Shown here: positions 10,294 to 22,613 of the stretch, piece after piece
How positions within the stretch are numbered: position 1 is the stretch's first letter
Layout of the letters: each line of letters opens with the position of its first letter
From: Galeopsis tetrahit
Lineage: Eukaryota; Streptophyta; Magnoliopsida; Lamiales; Lamiaceae
Length of the DNA: 64,000 nt
Direction of reading: 5' to 3'
NCBI GenBank assembly: GCA_963675135.1
Contig: OY776128.1
Span: forward strand, 77,010,670-77,074,669
Made by a program: the position numbers and the translations under genes
Notes under the pieces: generated by a model
Told to the model about the DNA's origin: nothing
Seen by the model: the letters and a program-made list of their open reading frames with translations, nothing else
Database searches by the model: none

Positions 10294-12239
10294 TTCATTT
10301 TTTTGTAAAGCGGCTGATATTTGATGGTGCGTGTTGAGTAAATTTTGTCGAGTCGAGTAATGTCAAATTTGAATTCAATTCAATTAAAAAACTCGAAGCT
10401 GAAAGTCGACTCGACTTTGATCGAGTTCAACTTGATGGAACACTCAAAATACTTGAGCTGAATTCAGTCTAACTTGATAACTTAATTATCATATTATGAG
10501 TAAAATAGTAAAGTTATGTAAGTTTGGTTACGTTATCGAGTTAGACAAATTTAGTATTATTGAGCTCAAACTCGATTCGATTAAAATTCGGTTAAATTTA
10601 AGTTTATTTTGAAACTGGTTCAGCTCACTTACTCTTTCCATGGTGTTGATAATAAAAATTTATTTAAATTTTATTTGATATTTTTCAGTTTAGACTTACC
10701 TCCTTACTGACTTTAAAAAGTTCAATCCAAATCCAACCCTCATTTTATGAGGGTAGAACGGACCATTTCAACTAACATACATAACTCATTTTGACGGCTT
10801 TAATTATTTGAAATCGAATATTCAAATTTTCTTAGTACAAACAACGTTAACTTGATAACTTCTTTGGATTGTTTTCATGATATTTTTTTGGATAAATATA
10901 TTTTTTGTCAGCTTGATTTTTTTAGCAAGATAGTAAAATCTAAAAATATTACTATAACTTAAAGAGTTGATTTTATGTAAAACAATTTAATGGTGCAATA
11001 GTTTTGTAACTAAGTACTTTATTAGAGTAAAATTATTTAAAAATCCACCTAAAATAGAAATTTTGCTCGGATGGCCAGTTGTGTGGTTTGCTTTTTTTTT
11101 TTTTTTTTTTTTTTTGAAATGGAGTAATGGGTAGAAAGTGTGACAAAAATAAATTAAAAATTTATGAGAAATTAAGAAAATATTAAAGTAAATGAAAGTT
11201 GGGAGGTCGTAATTGAGAAAAAGGAACAAAACATTAGTCTTGTGAGCCGGCGCTGGAATTATCTGTTTGGCCAATTCCTAAAATTTGGATTATGGCATAT
11301 AATAATAAAACACCAAACAAACGCATCATGTTGCAATTATTTTATTTTAAGTGGGGTTTAATATTATATGATACTTAATTTCAGATTCATTTTATAAATT
11401 TATCTTAACGAAAACATAGTTTATGTAAACAATTCAACATTACATCTTTCCCTTTTATTCTATCCCTCTGATAAAATGGAAACAGACATATAAGATTAAC
11501 ATGTCCCCTAATAATAATAGAAACAATTACAGACACGTTTTTTTGACCGGATTGGATTTGAATGTCTTCAAATTTCGGAATCAAAAAAAAAAAAAAAACT
11601 GACACTTCAAATGTTGGGATTTAACACCATTTCAATAAATATTCCCAATCCTTTTAAATGAAGTTTTATGTTGACTAAATATTCTCAATAACATTTTTAT
11701 GTGTGTAAAATTTTTTTTTTTTAATCTTATGTATATATAATAAATATATTAATGTCCTCCATTTTTTTGTAGATATGTGTTCAATAATTTCGCCTCCGTG
11801 GAGAAATTCCATGGAATTAAAAAAATGTTACTCCACTATAACATGTGAGGTAACTGATGTGATTGGAATTAAAGAAAATGAAAGAGTGATGCAATACTTG
11901 TTAATTGAATAATTTAATAATCAATTGGTTTTTTTTTATGGAAGTTAAATACTCATCCTTTTTTTTCCTTCCCCATGACTCGTGGTGCTCTAACAATTGT
12001 GCTATCTCACTTTATCTTTAATAATCAATTGGTGCCCATGACTTGAGAACAATATTATTTAAAATAATGAAAATAAACGGGGGCAATACAACTTTCAAAT
12101 TAAATAAGAATCAAAATTAACATTTGTGTTCATTCAATTTATTTAAATAAGGGATACTAATAAAAGTAGTTGTATACACAATTTTAAGATGGTGCCCCTA
12201 AAAAAATTGTCTATTTATAGAAGACATAATAGAAATAAA
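10294..12239. other. Intergenic, AT-rich, no gene seen
   Basis: After the RER-like stop codon there is a short 3' flank. A stretch at about 10330-10640 is rich in TCGAG/CTCGA words, a common dispersed-repeat signature. There is a poly-T run near 11093-11115 and otherwise low-complexity AT sequence. Frames on both strands lack protein-like composition. Confidence 0.6.
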
Positions 12240-12526
12240 TACTCCCTCCGTCCCAAAATAACTTTCACACTTTCCTTTTTTGGACGTCCCACAATAACTT
12301 TCACACCCTTAAAATGGAAAATTCTTTATAAACTCCACCCTCACAATATTCTCAATTTTACACAAATGTCATTACTTTTTCTCCACACATACACAAAAGT
12401 CAACTCATTTCTTTACTTTATACATAAAGGTTTACAAAATTACCCCTCAAAACTCCACTCATTATTACACTTTCTTAATATTTGTGCCCATCTACCTATG
12501 CAAATTAATATGGGACGGAGGGAGTA
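12240..12526. mobile_element. Stowaway MITE with intact ends
   Basis: It starts TACTCCCTCCGTCCCA and ends TGGGACGGAGGGAGTA, a perfect terminal inverted repeat with TA borders. An AACTTTCACAC phrase recurs inside near the left end. It lies about 200 bp upstream of the region that should contain the promoter of the L18ae-like gene. Confidence 0.9.
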
Positions 12527-12777
12527 TAGAAATGATAGTAATAAAAACTTAAGTAAATAGCTTAGAGAGTAGAAAATGAGCAAAAGGAGAAGGGAAGAGT
12601 CAACAGCGTAAGAGTTGGTAAAACAAATTATTGCAGAAAGCGGCGTTTGCTTCTCTTCAAAATTAATACACCCACAATTTAATTCCTTTTAATCTTCTCC
12701 TTCCTTCGTATCAAACAGTGATCGGAAAACTGGATAATTCTTCAACGTAATCGCTCTCTCACTTCTCCCTCCTCCAG

Positions 12778-13421
12778 GCAAGTGTGTGCATCTTTCGTTT
12801 CTTTTTTCTGACTCTATTTTCGCTTTGATTGTGCTCTGTTTTACTGTTATTTTCAATATCATTCGTCCGTTTCAAGACTTGAGTGTTTCCTATCACGGAT
12901 TGTGTTTTCAAGGATGATTAATCGATGGGCGTATTGGGAAATTGGGTTTTTCTTTGTGGAATTTCTTGAATTTTGATTTTGTATTGTGTTTTGGTGGGAT
13001 ATGCCTATGTTAGTTGGGAAAACGATCATTAGATTTCTTGTGCAGTTGGTTCTATTTAATTTTACAAGATAAGTAAACGAATGTATGATTTGATGCAAAT
13101 TCCTTCTGCACATTTATATGGTTGATTAATCATCAACACTATTATGAATTCTTTATAACTGGATGTTCAATTGCAATATTAGATTCCTAATTGTGCTTCA
13201 GGGTTTTGATCAGACTATTTTTAGTGGTGATTCTGTAATAATCGCATTTCTTATTTTGTGGTCTGTTACTATTGGGCTTTGTGAGTTATCACTTCTTCAG
13301 TGGAATTCCCATTATTTATGTCTATTTTCCTAAACAAGAATCAGCTTACAACTTAAGAAAAATGTGATTAATAAAAGGAAAAGGATATGTTGCTGAATGT
13401 GCTCATTATTTTTTGTTACAG
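12778..13421 (+). other. Candidate 5' UTR intron of the L18ae-like gene (GC-AG type)
   Basis: A pyrimidine-rich leader (about 12690-12777) is followed by CCTCCAG and GCAAGT, a good GC-type donor. The acceptor TTTTTTGTTACAG ends at 13421, 52 bases before the start codon. An in-frame stop between 13422 and 13474 shows that the second exon begins as leader. The donor choice is inference; spliced reads would confirm it. Confidence 0.4.
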
Positions 13422-13473
13422 AGGCACTCAGGAGTGATTCGGCAGGGGGGATTTCAACAACCTCAGGAGTCCC

Positions 13474-16393
13474 ATGGATCAGAGTAATTGACTTTAGTTT
13501 TTTTTTCTTATTCATCAGTTTGTTTGTTATGTGCGTTTCATGCTCGAGAAATAGTTTTTGCTTATAACTGATTTACAATAATCCGTAAATGATTCTGCAA
13601 CGTGTACCCCTCTTATTGATGCAATCTAATCCCAAACCGTTAGTTCAGAACATTTTGATGTAATCTATCCCAATCATTTATGATGGTATATAAGAAGTGG
13701 TCACTAGGACCTGCTCTGGTATTGTTAATTCTCGATTATGTCCTTTTAGTATCCTCTTTCTCAAAATAAAAGACAAGAAGTGTGTTGATGGAACCTAAAA
13801 GGTCACCTTGGTCAATTTGTTCTCCAACTGATCTACTCATAGTTTAGTTAGCAAGAATGGGGCGATATGTGCGGAAGATTTTTTTTTTTGCAACTTGCAC
13901 TGCACAACGTGATTCTGAATGTTTGCTAGTTATATTATTCGTGTAGATTACTTAGCTATGCCAATAAAGATTAATATGTCGTGATATAACTCTCTGTGTT
14001 TCATACCCTCAGTCAACCTTATATAAATCCTAAAAGATTTCCTTAATTAAAAAATAAGAGATCTTTTAAGGATATAAATAAGGGTAAAATTGGAAGAAAG
14101 GTGGAGAAATAGCTTAAGTGACGATTAATTCGAAGCAAAAGTTAACCTCTAAAACAACACTTATTATGAATCTATGGGAGTATTGATTATCCATAATTTT
14201 ACTCTGTAGTTGTAGTGAAACTCCAGTGAATACTACCTTAGATTTCTTTCTTTATGGCCAGTTGTTATGGAACACGAGTGGGGATCGAGAACACAATTGA
14301 GAGACTAACAAGCCTCCTAATGCTATAAATTGGTGTTACAGATGCTACTATTGAAGAGGGGGAGAGTAGAAATGCACTTGAATTGGTCAGATCAGTTTCG
14401 GATAAGCATCTTGAACTCTTGAGGCCCTCATCTCGATACTATTCCATGTTTAAAGGTAGTTATTATGTCTGGTTTTATGTGGTACATAATAGACGCGTTT
14501 GGATTTATTTAACACGGATATCATAGTAAGATTAAGACCTTTTAATGGTAAATTTTCGAGTTTCCATGGTTGTGATGGCTTTTTTTACTTGGCTAGTTGG
14601 CTCACACTTATTTGTTATTTTGGACAAATGCATACGAGTAAATTGCAAAATGGGCCCCATATCTATTGGGTTGTTGGCGATTTTAGTCCCGTACAAATCA
14701 TTTTTTCAATAAGGTCCTGTAACTTTTAAAATGCTGCAACTTCAATGCTATATCGACAATTTTTTGTTTTATGATAAGTATTTGTGGTTTTTAAATTTTT
14801 TTAATTGAAATTAAGTTGCTTGGGTCTCATTGTGCCACGTAAGTAAAGTTAGCCTTGTTGCTTCATGGAATTCCGGTAGATTCCGTGAGAGGCACATGCT
14901 AAAATCCTTCAACCTTGTCAATATAAGACATTAAGACTAAAATTGCATCATTTAAAATTATGAGACTTAATTGAGAAAATTGATTCATATGAGATTAAAA
15001 TTGCCACACCTAATAGCTATTGGACAAATTTTGCAATTTACTCCAAATACATATCCAAAGTGTACAGTATATGCTCATGTGCGATATGTGGTGGAAGTTA
15101 TATGTTTTGACCTTTTTATTAGAAAATCGAATTAAAAGGTTATGAGGCCTAAACTATCTAATCCTATTAACTAGCTAAAGTATGTTACTATGTTTCAGTG
15201 CTTTTTTGTTTTCTCTGTTTCGGCTGAATTTCTCTCATGTCTTTTTTGGTTTATGAATAAGAAGTCATGACTTACATTTTTGTTTCCTTATTCTTAACAC
15301 CAAACTGTCAAACGTATGACATTACTGTGTAACCTTGCAGGACAAGAAGCTGCAGACCGGGAAAAAGGCAAGTATACTCTTATCAAAGATGAAGAAGATT
15401 CTCAACTAGGGATGTACGATAAACCTCTTCCTTGCTTTGGCTGTGGAATAGGATGGTTCTCGTAAGTATTCTACATATGGTTTCCACCTTTTTCCTATAG
15501 GGCCCGATTATTGACAGCCAATAATTTGCTAAATAAACCCACTTATACAACGCGTATTAGCTACATGCACAATCATGTACAGTTATAAAGTGGGTGCATT
15601 AAGCAATTCACTTGGGGTATGTTTGATTTGGGATTACGAAACCGGATTTGAGATTCTGAAGTCTAAATCCGGTTATACTTTGGGATCTTATAATTCGGTC
15701 TTTAAAACCCAATACATTAACCCCTACGTATACCCACAAAACCTGCATATACCAAATATTTCTCCATCACACTCTCTCCAATGACATATTAATGCATGTA
15801 TTTTTTTCACCCACTCTTTTATTTATCACCTTTAACACATTTTTTCTCACTTTTACAATTTGCAATAAAACACACTCATTATTACACAATCAATCGATCA
15901 TTACAAACACAATCAATATTAATAATTAAACATCGCCCGCTCTTACACATTGCTGCCATAAAGTTAAACCTACCATACTTTAATACTTAAATCTCAAAAT
16001 AAACACATGTTATTACTATTTTGAAATCCACTCAAAATCCACAAAATCCCAAATCAAATATGCCTTGGGGGTGTCAGCCATGCCCTTTCCTTGTTCTCCA
16101 TGAATATGATATTGTAATTACATCCTTGGTTCTTCAGCTTTTTGTTAGGTTTCTTATGCCCACTGATGTGGTATTATGCAACGATCTTGTACTTTGGGAA
16201 TTTCTATCGCAAGGATCCAAGGGAACGAGCTGGACTTGCTGCATCTGCCATTGCTGTGAGTATCTTTCCTTTCCTTTCCATTTTATTTTTTTCGTTGAAC
16301 TTTACTCGATAATCATCTGAGACCGGGTTTGATTTGCAGGCTATGGGGTTCTCCGTTATCTTATTAATCGTGGTACTTATTCTGATTTTCTAG
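13474..16393 (+). CDS. Small two-helix membrane protein of the ribosomal L18ae-like family
   Basis: Five coding exons: 13474-13483, 14342-14455, 15341-15461, 16138-16255, 16340-16393. All introns are GT..AG and phases close, giving 138 residues. The first exon encodes only MDQ plus one base; an upstream in-frame TGA supports this start. An acidic N-terminal half (residues 1-70) is followed by the family signature PLPCFGCGIGWFSF at 70-83. Helix 1 spans about 79-101, a charged loop contains FYRKDPRERAG, and helix 2 spans about 114-138. The family is annotated '60S ribosomal protein L18a-like' in plants, but this membrane-anchored form has no visible ribosomal L18a core, so a ribosomal role should not be assumed. 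Introns 2 and 3 each carry a MITE. Confidence 0.88.
14636..15043. mobile_element. MITE in intron 2 of the L18ae-like gene, GAGT-TIR family
   Basis: The left end GAGTAAATTGCAAAATGGG and the right end AAATTTTGCAATTTACTC form a terminal inverted repeat that continues imperfectly for about 100 bp. The flanks CAAATGCATA and CAAATACATA look like a 9-10 bp target duplication with one mismatch, which suggests a Mutator-type origin. A related element sits at 50080-50386. Confidence 0.75.
15616..16066. mobile_element. MITE in intron 3 of the L18ae-like gene
   Basis: The left end GGTATGTTTGATTTGGGATT and the right end AATCCCAAATCAAATATGCC are inverted repeats spaced by about 450 bp. The interior is AT-rich without coding potential. 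Superfamily is uncertain, and no clean target duplication was found. Confidence 0.65.
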
Positions 16394-17683
16394 CTGTGAT
16401 CGTACTGCTTCCACATATAGAGGTGTTGATTCTACATATATATACATGTTAATATGAATCTGTTGTGGATAAAGTGAAAGTACTTCTGAAGTTAGTTTCA
16501 TAAATCTATGGGACAGAAAGCAATGTTCCATTAGTATTGTCTTTATAGATGCTGCTGTGCTGTGACTCTTGATGAACAAATCAAGAGCTTATTTGATCCC
16601 AAATTTTTTTTCCTTTTAAAGAAAAATGCGTTACTCCATTTTATTAGCTGTGGTTTAGTTATGTTCTATATTTAAATTTATTTTCTTATGGAGAGTGGTG
16701 CTTGGTAATCCATTGAGGAACGAGTATCATATCTTATTTTCCCAAAAAGAGGAAAAATATCATACAACTATTATGGAGGAATATTTATTCAAAACAGACC
16801 TCCACATTATATTTCATTTTGCATAAAGCTCAATTCTCATCTGACACTTTAAAATATGATTTGGTAGTAATTTCAAAACCTAAATGGAATTTTTCTTTGA
16901 AATGCAATTGTTATGGTTGTTATGTAGTGTTTTTTATAGATGGACTTAAATTTGATGTCTCATGTGAGATCGACTCACAGTAAGACAGAAGATAATTTGA
17001 ACATAACATTATAGAATGAATGATTGTTAATTTGTACTATTAGAGCATGTTTGTTTCATGGGTTGGGATAAGATGAGTTTAGATGTGATTGGCTAGATAA
17101 ACTCAAGGGGAGGCTAGGTTGTCTAAATTCATGAAATTTAGTTAATAAAAATCGGATCAAATTATAAACTCGGGTCAAAGTGTTTAAAATTATAAAAAAT
17201 CAAAGATGAGAGAAGATTTGTAACTAGTCCCACTATGAAAATGTCTTAGACAAGTCCTTGTCAACCATTAATTTGTAATAAATCTAATTAATGAATTTTA
17301 AAACAGTTTTAAAAAAATACTTTGTTTACAAATACATTCTACAACCTAGTATTTAAAATCAATTCTTTCTTTAAAAGTTGCTCAACTATTTTCAATAATT
17401 GCGTCAAGTGTAGATTATAAGTTTAAATAAAACAAAATTTGAGAAGTGGTCGGTTCAAACCCTTTTCACTACAGAGCTTTTTTGAAGCACAAATTGCTTG
17501 TGAAATGAGAACAAAAATATCAAATTGAATGTAGACCGCCTCACTGGTGATAAATGCCCAAAAAATCCAATCCTAACCCTGTCGATTGAGCATGATTCGT
17601 AATGCGCATAGCTGATTGAGGGCAACTGCAGGGAGTAATTTGGTAAAATTCAAGAATCCACACTACATAATATGAGCCAACTT
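16394..17683. other. Convergent intergenic region, no gene seen
   Basis: It lies between the plus-strand L18ae-like gene and the minus-strand LYAR-like gene, so it holds both 3' flanks. A TGTTTGTTTCATGGGTTGGG phrase at about 17048 resembles a MITE terminus, but I could not find a matching second end. The rest is AT-rich with no coding signature. Confidence 0.55.
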
Positions 17684-19625
17684 CTAGCTGCTGCTGGTGG
17701 CTAACCGAACACATTTTCCATCAACGATAAATCTCGAGCTTGAATTTATCTGCATTAATTAACAATCAGAGAGTGAATAGTGTTCTGGAGAAGTGAAAAT
17801 CTGTTGACAGCATATATCTTTGGGGAGAGAGAAATGCAAATGAAAAGACTTCACTAACCTTGTGCTCAATGACTTCAGAGACATGGTCTTTGTCTTCTGT
17901 GTATCCAGATTCCTGGAGAGATTTCACAACTTGCTTTGTAAGTTTCTTTAGTTTCAACGCACCATCCGGATCCTGCCATGTGCAAAGTAGATATTAATTA
18001 TTGTTGCATCAGTATATTGTAGTAGTAAAGATGGAAATGGATCCAGGTTCTACAAATGCTTTCTTGATAGTTGAATTTGACATATTTTTTAATGCATAAA
18101 ACAACCAATATCCCACGCCAACTGTGTTGCACAAACGAATAAATAAACCCAACTTCATATAAGGCAAAAATCAGAATAACAAATTGGAAAATGTGAAAAA
18201 CTTAATATTTGATACTTACTGATTTCAAAGCTGAAGTAATAAGCTTTTTCCACTTTATTTTCATCTTGCCAATATCCTTGTCAACTGCAGAATCCAGTTT
18301 TGCACTATGTTTGGCCTTCTTCAAGCCTTTTGTTACCTCTGTTTCTGCTCCATTAATTTCAATAACTTTACCATTGCCTACTTCAGCAGAAATATCACCA
18401 CCATTTTCGTGATGAGCATCTCCATTTTCAAATGCCTCTATCTTTCTTTTCTTATCATTCTCCACTTTAGATGAATCTTGATTTCCTGATTCCACTAAAT
18501 CTTTCTTTTCAGAAACTTCAGTTTTTGCTTCGTTTTCAGTGGCACCCTTGGTTTCTGCAGCATCATTAGGCTGCTGTTTTGCATGAAATGCCCTTGCTTT
18601 CGCCCTGTGTTTTTTCCCATCTGCATGGGCGAGCAAGGTTTGCTCACTTGTAGCCTTGGTGTTACAGAGGCTGCACATACATAAACAAACAAGTAAGAAA
18701 CCCTAAGATCCATGGTCAAGAATAAAAGGAGGATAAAGTAGATAAAAGACATAATAAACTACAAAAGCTTTCAGGGGCCTCCTAAGTTTCATGTTAGATC
18801 ATTTCTGTAAGTGATCCCATCTTTTACTTGATAGATAACTAAAAGAACATATATCGTGAACCATTAAATCACCACATACCTACAGAACCATGGAGCGCGC
18901 TTGGACAATCCAACATTTATGTCAACCTCTGGTTTCGGCTTTGCATCATTTTTGGGCTTAGTATTTTTTCCGTTTGAAGCATTTCCTTCACCCTTTGGAC
19001 CATATTTTTCCTGACATCATAGTGTGCAAACCATATGAGATAGTGCATCAATTTCTGATTATTTTTTTATTTCAATTAAACTTTGCCGTCAAGTTAAGAA
19101 GGTGCAATACAATTTTATGGATACAAAACATTCGTTCAACCATAAATTTAGACACACATCTTAAATTCTGCCTCAATAAGGAACAAGCAGAAACTGAAGC
19201 TGAAGAACAAATAAATTTAGCAAATGTATTTACGAAATCCACATTTCTACAAAAACTGAAATTGTCCAATAAATAACAATTAATCCAGGAAAAGAAATGT
19301 ATAAGGGCTACGAATAATACCATTTCGGTCATGCACTGAGTGTGGCTTTCAACCTCTCGCTGTCCAAAAACTTGCCCGCAATCAATACACGATAGCTATA
19401 TACGCAACAGCGATGATCAGAAACAACGGTTATAATCAAATTAACAAACGAATTATATAAATCAATGATTACTCATCGAAATGAAGGGCAAATACTCTCC
19501 AAACAAACCAATAAACAATGAAAAGGAAATCAGGAAACCTTGAAAGCAGAGCATTGCCTGAAGTGGCCAGGGAGCTTGGGTTTCTTGAGATTGTCTCCAC
19601 AATCCTCGCATTGAAACCACACCAT
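17684..19625 (-). CDS. LYAR-type C2HC zinc-finger protein (nucleolar/RNA-linked family)
   Basis: Six exons on the minus strand: 19625-19539, 19395-19321, 19010-18880, 18670-18220, 17972-17859, 17749-17684. All introns are GT..AG and the product is 307 residues. The N-terminus MVWFQCEDCGDNLKKPKL starts the LYAR-type fingers: C6, C9, H21, C25, then C32, C35, H47, C50. A third, U1-like finger has C97, C100, H113 and H119 (CSLCNTKA..HADGKKH). Residues about 125-250 are a Lys/Glu/Asn-rich, probably disordered stretch. The C-terminal domain carries LKKLTKQVVKSLQES and ends with SSSRFIVDGKCVRL, the conserved LYAR tail. From the family: LYAR proteins are nucleolar and linked to rRNA processing; some plant members are labelled UBP1-associated 1C. 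Function here is by homology only. Confidence 0.88.
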
Positions 19626-20603
19626 CTTTTACTCTCTCTCCACCTTCTAGTGAGTCTCAACTGTGTGAGTGAGCAGATGGAAAGTTCCAGAGAGCTGAGT
19701 TCCTCTAATGGCACCTTCAAATTGGGGGTTTTAGGGTTTAAAAAAATCATGAATAGTGGAAATATTAACCAGGCCCTAATTTGATTCAAGCCCATTGTTG
19801 TTAATACCTGAGCCCGTTTACTTTTCCAGGCCCAAAAAGGTACTATGTGTCCCCTAATTGCTTTTTACAGTATATTTTATGTCTCAAAATTATTTTCACA
19901 CGTAGATGTAATCGCATATTAAGAAATTGATGACATTTATATCAAATTAAAAATATTGTAGGATGACGTTTATAAAAGAATTTTTCATTTTAAGAAATTA
20001 AAAATTATTGTAAAATATCAAGAAAAAGAAGTGTGAAAGGTGGGAGGGGGTAGGTTTTAAGTGGGGATATAATTGTTTTTTATATTTTATGGTAATAAGA
20101 TAATTTTGTATTAAATATATGAGTTTTATTTTCCATCCATCCGTCTCATTATTATTAGAATATTTGTCAAAAAAATTTATCCTATTATTATTTGAACATT
20201 TGTCACCTTACTGCAAACTCCTTTAAAAAAATTCCTTAACATCTACTTATTTACATTTCATGTCATTACTTTTTAGAAACAAACAAAAGATCTTCTCTCC
20301 AATAAAGTTGAAATACACATAATATCCCTGCTAAAAGTTAACTTTATCATCTTTAGTACTAATAAACAATTTTATATTAAAATCCGTGCAAACAGTAAAT
20401 GTTTCATTAATAATGGGACGGGGAAGTAGTTTATATGACGAATAATGTATCAAAAATGTCGAAAAAATTTATAACGTAAAACGCATGTGTTATATACTGG
20501 TTAGTAGAACTAAAATTGGACTAAAAGAACTAAAATTGAATTCAATTGACCAAAATTTAAAAAAAAAAAGTACATAACATTTTACGAATTCGTACATAAT
20601 TAC
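19626..20603. other. Intergenic region right of the LYAR-like gene
   Basis: The first part should be the LYAR-like promoter, read leftwards. A very degenerate Stowaway-like element occupies about 20135-20430 (left CCATCCGTCTCATTATTATT, right AATAATGGGACGGGGAAGTA). No reading frame with protein character was found. Confidence 0.5.
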
Positions 20604-22156
20604 TAGACATGCGCAACTCCGAAAAATCGGTAGTTATAGTATGCCAAAATTGGTAATAGAAATCGAACCGATAAACCGTCAATTTTTTTCTCGTTTTGGC
20701 TTTATTTTCTTTCCTTTTTTTTCCTTTTCGTTTTCACTGTTTTTTTTTTAAAAATTAATAGAATTTAATACCTATCATATAACTTAAATTTATATATATA
20801 GAAAATAGAAGAATTATATTAAAAAAAGGGAAAATATTAATTTTGGTCACCCAGTTTTACCTCTTTTTATATTTGGTCATCCACATTTAATCACTATCAA
20901 AATTGGTCACCCATTTATTATATTCTATCAAAATTGATTACTCTGTTCTGTTAGTCAATCTGTCATTGACTAACGGGGAAAGAGTTTTGAGCCGTGAAAT
21001 TTCTCAAAACCAGTTAAAAAATTATCATGCATCTTCTAGAACTAATGAAACAAACGCAAAAGCAAGAATGAAACATGTGCAAAAATTACCAATATTTACA
21101 TTATATTTATAACAGGTCAGAAGGAGTTCTGATGCATCTTCTACAACGTGATTCAATCCATCATACTTTTTATTTTATAGATAATGAGAATTCTTTCTCA
21201 TGCAATTGTTGGGTAGTCAGAAAATTACAGTAAGTTTTTAATAATTATTTAACTCAATTATTAATTTATTTTTGTTGGTTTACCTTTTATTTTACAGAAA
21301 ATGAGAAACTCAAGAGATAGAATGCAATTTTGTACTCTGTTTTTTTTTAAATTGTACTCTGTTTTCCAATTCTTGGTTTCATATTCAATTTATATAATAA
21401 TTGGAGATATAAACTTATTTCAATTCATCATAATTTGTGGTGAAGATTAATTGTAAAGAATTTTCTAAAATTATTCATTCAAGAAAATTTCATAAATTTA
21501 TTTTTCATTCTAAATATTTTTCTATTATTAAGATCATTATTGCAGATTTCTTGAAATGTTAATCAAACAATTGGACATTTGAAATTAATTGAAATAAATT
21601 TATATCTTCTGAGTTTCTCATTTTCTAATTATCTATAAAATAAAAATAAAACGTAAACCAACTAATCACGTTCTACAAGATGCATCAGAATTCCTTATGA
21701 TCTATTATATCATGTTCTACGCATCAGAATTCTGACCTAATATAAATATAATTTAAATATTGGTAATTTTTGTCCATGTTTCATTCTTGTTCTGCGTTTG
21801 TTTCATTAGTTTCTGGAAGATCCATGAAATTTTTTAACTTTTGAGAAATTTCACGGCTCAAAACTCTTTCTCCGTTAGTCAATGACAGATTGACTAACAG
21901 AGTAATCAATTTTGATAGAATATAATAAGTGGATGACCAATTTTGATAGTGACTTAATGTGGGTGACCAAATATGAAAAGAGGTAAAACTGAGTGACCAA
22001 AATTGATATTTTCCCTTAAAAAAAAAAAACTATTTTTCATTTGAACTAACTATAACTAAACCATAAATAATCGGTTACGGTTCAATTTAACCGATAAACC
22101 GACTGTTAAAAAATTGACGGTTCAGTTGGTTCCGGACTGAAAACCGCTCATGTCTA
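20604..22156. mobile_element. Foldback/Mutator-like element with perfect 9-bp target duplication
   Basis: CATAATTAC occurs at both 20595-20603 and 22157-22165, immediately outside termini TAGACATG and CATGTCTA. Just inside, ACCGATAAACCGTCAATTTTT pairs with AAAAATTGACGGTTCAGTTGG. Within that lies a larger hairpin from about 20826 to 22017. Its arms (GGGAAAATATTAATTTTGG and its complement) match over about 300 bp, with weaker pairing nearly to the centre. This looks like one element nested in another, or one element with two tiers of inverted repeat. No transposase was seen, so it would be non-autonomous. Confidence 0.85.
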
Positions 22157-22613
22157 CATAATTACTTCGTACATGGCTATTTGTAAACTTCTCAAGAAAT
22201 TGCATTAGATGTACATTAGACAAATATTTAATAAAAAATGTGGCAACGGGAGTAATATAAACTTGATTATCTTATCTGTTTATTTTTATTCACTTTTAGA
22301 TTTTCACTAATTTCAGCCATTAAAATAAAAAATTCCGGATTTATTACTCAAATTGTGATGGGAAAATTATTGAAAATCAAACGCAATTAATTTGATTCGA
22401 TTTTTTTTCTTTCACACTATAGATCAGTTCAATTTCACATAAATTTTGTACTCCAATTAAATTTAAAATTGCCCCGACTTTCCTTGAAATTACATATCGA
22501 CCCCAAAAGGGCGTAAAACTGTCATCCTACATCCCATCTCCAAGTAAACCTCCAGTCACACCCTTAAACACCGCCATTGACACCTGAGTTAGGGTTTTAA
22601 ACCTAGAAAAACC

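Noticed and set aside
18974..19276. 100-residue plus-strand frame
   Set aside because: It overlaps exon 3 and an intron of the LYAR-like gene on the opposite strand and has no domain.
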